Source: Gammaproteobacteria bacterium
Lineage (GTDB): Bacteria; Pseudomonadota; Gammaproteobacteria; Pseudomonadales; Azotimanducaceae
DNA: 36,786 nt
Direction: 5' to 3'
Assembly (NCBI GenBank): GCA_003247835.1
Contig: QJYB01000093.1
Location: 1-36,786, forward strand
The notes beneath the pieces were generated by a model, which saw only the letters and a program-made list of their open reading frames with translations, was not told where the DNA came from and ran no database searches. The translations under genes and the position numbers were made by a program. The first letter of the stretch is position 1, and each line of letters opens with the position of its first letter. Shown here piece by piece: positions 35,043-36,786 of this stretch.

Positions 35043-35963
35043 TCACGACTCCGGAAAGAAACAGCCGGGACAGCCGTCGGCTTCCGCCGCCAGACGATCG
35101 GCCTCCCGCTCATACTGCGGCTCGGCTTCCCGGCTGGTACGGTCGTCGTTGTGATGGCCGGCGCCATCCGGTCGCATGACCGAGTCTTTCCAGTCGTCGG
35201 TGTCCGCCCAGCGGTAGGGCAGGGCGCGGATGGTTCCGGGCACCTGAATGGAGTCCAGCGCGCTCAGGGTATCGATCATGATGCGGCGCTGGCCTGCCTT
35301 GTCACCCGCCTTGCCTGCTGTGTGGCCGAGAGGAAAGTCGATGAACACGGCCCGTGGCGGGTTGACGGCCCGGGTAATGGAGTAGGCGGACGACAGACAG
35401 ATCGTCGGAATACCACGTTCCTCGATCTCCCGGGCGATCAGTCCGACGGACTGATGGCAGACGGGTCACGCGGGCACCATGATCGACACGTCCACCTCGT
35501 CGCGGATCAGCCGGTTGGCCAGTGCCGGGGCCAGCGCCTCCCGTACTCTGCGCGCCGAGTAGATCCCGCCCATGAAGGTGTACGCCAGCTGCGACAGCGC
35601 GCCGATGCGCCCCAGTCGCGCCAGATCCTTGAGCGTCTGATAGGGAAAGACCACGTTCACGTCCGTGCGCGCATCACGCGTGTCGTAGGCGAAGTGGGAG
35701 ATCCTGAGCTCGGCCGGCGGCGTGTCCACGTCGATGGCCCGGAAGCTGACGTCGTCCCTGAAGTGAAAGGCCTTCTGCCCGAGCCGATAGATACCGCCCG
35801 ACGCGATGAGCGCCACGGTGCATTCCGCGAGCGGTTTCGCCAGCGGTGTGAACGGCGGAACGTCCTCATTGACCACCCATCGGTACGGTGGATAGCCCAG
35901 CGCTTCGTACTGGGCGCGGGTCCGCTCGATGTAGTCGATGGGTTCTGACACGGAATCAGCCAC
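35043..35963 (-). CDS. Selenoprotein B family protein (glycine/sarcosine/betaine/D-proline reductase-like) with in-frame TGA read as selenocysteine
   Basis: Read through one TGA (35468-35466, codon 166) the gene encodes 306 residues. Before it: ALGYPPYRWVVNEDVPPFTPLAKPL, ALIASGGIYRLGQKAFH, FRAIDVDTPPAELRISHFAYDT, VVFPYQTLKDLARLGRIGAL and DVSIMVPA. Then U166-P-V-C169-HQSVGLIAREIEERGIPTICLSS and PPRAVFIDFPLGHTAGKAGD, the usual GrdB/PrdB-like C-terminal half. U-x-x-C is the redox motif expected of a selenoprotein. Coding character and frame continue intact to TGA at 35043. A SECIS-like hairpin directly follows the codon. The TGA would otherwise truncate the protein in its active site. The protein ends with a CPGC pair. 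The start is a GTG sharing one base with the DUF427 stop (TAGTG). In aerobic bacteria the substrate of this family is unknown; a pseudogene is the main alternative. Confidence 0.85.
35437..35455 (-). promoter_or_regulatory. SECIS-like hairpin after the UGA codon
   Basis: On the minus strand ATCAGTCC-GTC-GGACTGAT forms a perfect 8-bp stem with a 3-nt loop. Eighteen nucleotides separate the UGA from the loop, and the first loop base is G. Published descriptions of bacterial SECIS elements give loops about 16-37 nt downstream with a G among the first two loop bases, which this fits. The stem also codes protein (HQSVGLI), so part of the pairing is constrained by both roles. Confidence 0.75.
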
Positions 35964-36364
35964 TAGCCGGCAGCTGGGCGCTGCACCTGACCGTTGACCT
36001 CGAGCGTCACCCGGTCGGTGTAGAAGGCGACGTGATCGGCCAGGGCCAGGCACTCTTCGTAGGGCTCGGGATAGGCCCAGACCGCGTTCTCCAGCTCGGC
36101 ATCGTCGGCGCGGATCGTCCAGTAGGCGGCGTGACCCTTGAACGGACAGTAAGTGCTGTGGTCCGTGGCGCTCAGGAAGTCGCCAGTGACGTCGCTCATG
36201 GGCAGGTACCAGACCCTGTTGTGCCGCGATTCGTCGACCCTGAGTGGCCGGCGGCTGTCGGCGATCACCCGGGTACCGAGCAGCACGCGGACATGGTCCG
36301 TGGTCGACACGATGTCCACACGGTGGTTCGGATACCTGCTGAATCCGGGCGCCGGCTCGCTCAA
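35963..36364 (-). CDS. DUF427-domain protein
   Basis: The 133-residue protein shows the DUF427 pattern: RVLLGTRVIADSRRPLRVDESRHNRVWYLPMSDV, split about 26-59; then STYCPFKGHAAYWTI (about 70-84) and ENAVWAYPEPYEECLALADHVAFY. The family folds as a small beta sandwich with no certain activity. No ATG or GTG lies before residue 16; the frame opens at a stop 33 nt upstream, so a TTG at 36364 is the likely start, with GAGGCGGG upstream. It is followed directly (shared base TAGTG) by the selenoprotein gene, so the two are co-translated. Confidence 0.85.
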   Translation of the reverse strand: MSEPAPGFSRYPNHRVDIVSTTDHVRVLLGTRVIADSRRPLRVDESRHNRVWYLPMSDVTGDFLSATDHSTYCPFKGHAAYWTIRADDAELENAVWAYPEPYEECLALADHVAFYTDRVTLEVNGQVQRPAAG

Positions 36365-36440
36365 GTGATGGCCCGCCTCGAACTGATTAGGGTCGATCTA
36401 CGGTAGGGGGACGATTGGTCGGGCGCAAGCGCCACGGAAG

Positions 36441-36629
36441 TCAGGCAGCAGCGATTCCGAGGGTTTCGGCGAGATGCTGATCGATCACCTGCTGGGCTGT
36501 TTCCCGGCAGCAGCCGCAGCCGGTGCCCAGGCCCCAGCGCTCGGCCAGCTGACCGACGTGCACGGCGCCTTCTTCCACCGCGTCGCGGATTTCGTGGTCG
36601 GTGACCGCTCTGCAGAGACACACGTACAT
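36441..36629 (-). CDS. bfd: Bacterioferritin-associated ferredoxin
   Basis: The 62-residue protein has the Bfd-type [2Fe-2S] fold with four cysteines in YVCLCRAVTDHEI (C4, C6) and GTGCGCCRETAQQVI (C38 and C41 as the spaced pair, with C40 adjacent). Bfd reduces the core of bacterioferritin and releases iron when cells are iron-starved. Upstream (36666-36692) lies a Fur-like site that fits induction by low iron. No bacterioferritin gene is in the window. It stands 76 bp upstream of the DUF427/selenoprotein pair on the same strand, so it may head that group. A short GGCGC/GCGCC hairpin follows its stop. Confidence 0.92.
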   Translation of the reverse strand: MYVCLCRAVTDHEIRDAVEEGAVHVGQLAERWGLGTGCGCCRETAQQVIDQHLAETLGIAAA

Positions 36630-36665
36630 GGCCTGACACGCTGCTGATCGTTGGAGCGATTATTT

Positions 36666-36692
36666 AAATGCAAATCGTTCTCGATTGCAAAT
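36666..36692. promoter_or_regulatory. Fur-like operator upstream of bfd
   Basis: The minus-strand text GAGAACGATTTGCATTTA resembles Pseudomonas-type Fur boxes (TGAGAATGATTTGCATT as remembered). It contains the direct repeat TGCAAAT at 36669-36675 and 36686-36692. A second similar AT-rich segment (GAGAGTCATTTTTATTT, near 36733-36749) points right and may serve a gene beyond the edge. The rest of 36693-36786 holds no gene I can support; a possible ATG at 36770 is too close to the edge to judge. Confidence 0.6.
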
Positions 36693-36786
36693 AGTCTGGA
36701 ATCTCGTCTGCATCCGCGGGTCATTCTCGACTGAGAGTCATTTTTATTTTTATTTCAATGAGTTAGGTGATGACCGGTTGCCTTGT

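Noticed and set aside
35466..35468. Real stop codon or frameshift breaking the selenoprotein gene
   Set aside because: The frame continues without shift, the TGA sits at the redox residue next to x-x-C, and a SECIS-like hairpin follows. I keep a pseudogene as the residual alternative.
36422..36433. GGCGC/GCGCC hairpin after bfd as a terminator
   Set aside because: Short stem with a 2-nt loop and no T run.
36770..36786. Start of a Fur-controlled gene at the right edge
   Set aside because: Only a few codons fit in the window, and spacing of the ribosome-binding site is poor.

Overview
The window is a stretch of high-G+C chromosome from a gammaproteobacterium. Three things point there: the gene families (Slt70-type murein transglycosylase, LexA, S-methyl-5'-thioinosine phosphorylase, CsiV, Na+-translocating NADH:quinone reductase, a pseudomonad-type long glyceraldehyde-3-phosphate dehydrogenase); the gene order (slt, usp, topA, lexA, mtiP, csiV, mfd, gap, nqrA-F), which recalls the slt-to-nqr region of Pseudomonas; and Na+-NQR itself, common in marine members. 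I cannot name a genus. I see no rRNA, tRNA, insertion sequence, phage gene or CRISPR array.

Layout. (1) 1-1916, minus strand: the 5' two thirds of slt and a universal stress protein. (2) 1976-5649, plus: a small membrane protein, topA with a strong promoter, and a small unknown protein. (3) 5689-6473: lexA on minus, with two LexA boxes in the divergent intergenic region. (4) 6543-11419, plus: five tightly packed genes for a lipoprotein-sorting-like protein, a SPOR/beta-barrel protein, an MscS channel, a hypoxanthine-type phosphoribosyltransferase and methylthioinosine phosphorylase. The last two form a purine-salvage pair. (5) 11366-15810, minus: csiV and mfd, overlapping by 4 nt. (6) 15850-21794, plus: a membrane-anchored TPR/retropepsin protein, then a three-gene operon for a 2-oxoacid (probably 2-oxoglutarate):ferredoxin oxidoreductase whose third subunit is a GltD-like flavoprotein with two [4Fe-4S] clusters, closed by a clear terminator. 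(7) 21900-29509, plus: GAPDH, then nqrABCDEF behind a near-consensus promoter. (8) 29519-31403: an array of five inverted repeats, a double-TM2 membrane protein and a class V aminotransferase, both on minus. (9) 31452-34309: a 19-bp tandem repeat and a two-subunit molybdenum hydroxylase. (10) 34315-36692, minus: a DUF2799 lipoprotein, a selenoprotein-B-family gene with an in-frame TGA and a SECIS-like hairpin, a DUF427 protein, and bacterioferritin-associated ferredoxin under a Fur-like site.

The central third (17-29.5 kb) is an energy block. KorAB with the GltD-like subunit could link 2-oxoacid oxidation to the ferredoxin and NAD(P) pools, GAPDH makes NAD(P)H or runs in gluconeogenesis, and Na+-NQR oxidises NADH to pump sodium. 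The observation I rate highest is the probable selenocysteine codon at 35466-35468: a U-x-x-C motif, and an 8-bp perfect stem with a 3-nt G-first loop at bacterial SECIS distance. Next are the palindrome array after nqrF, the GltD-ferredoxin/KorAB operon, and the LexA boxes lying closer to an envelope operon than to lexA.
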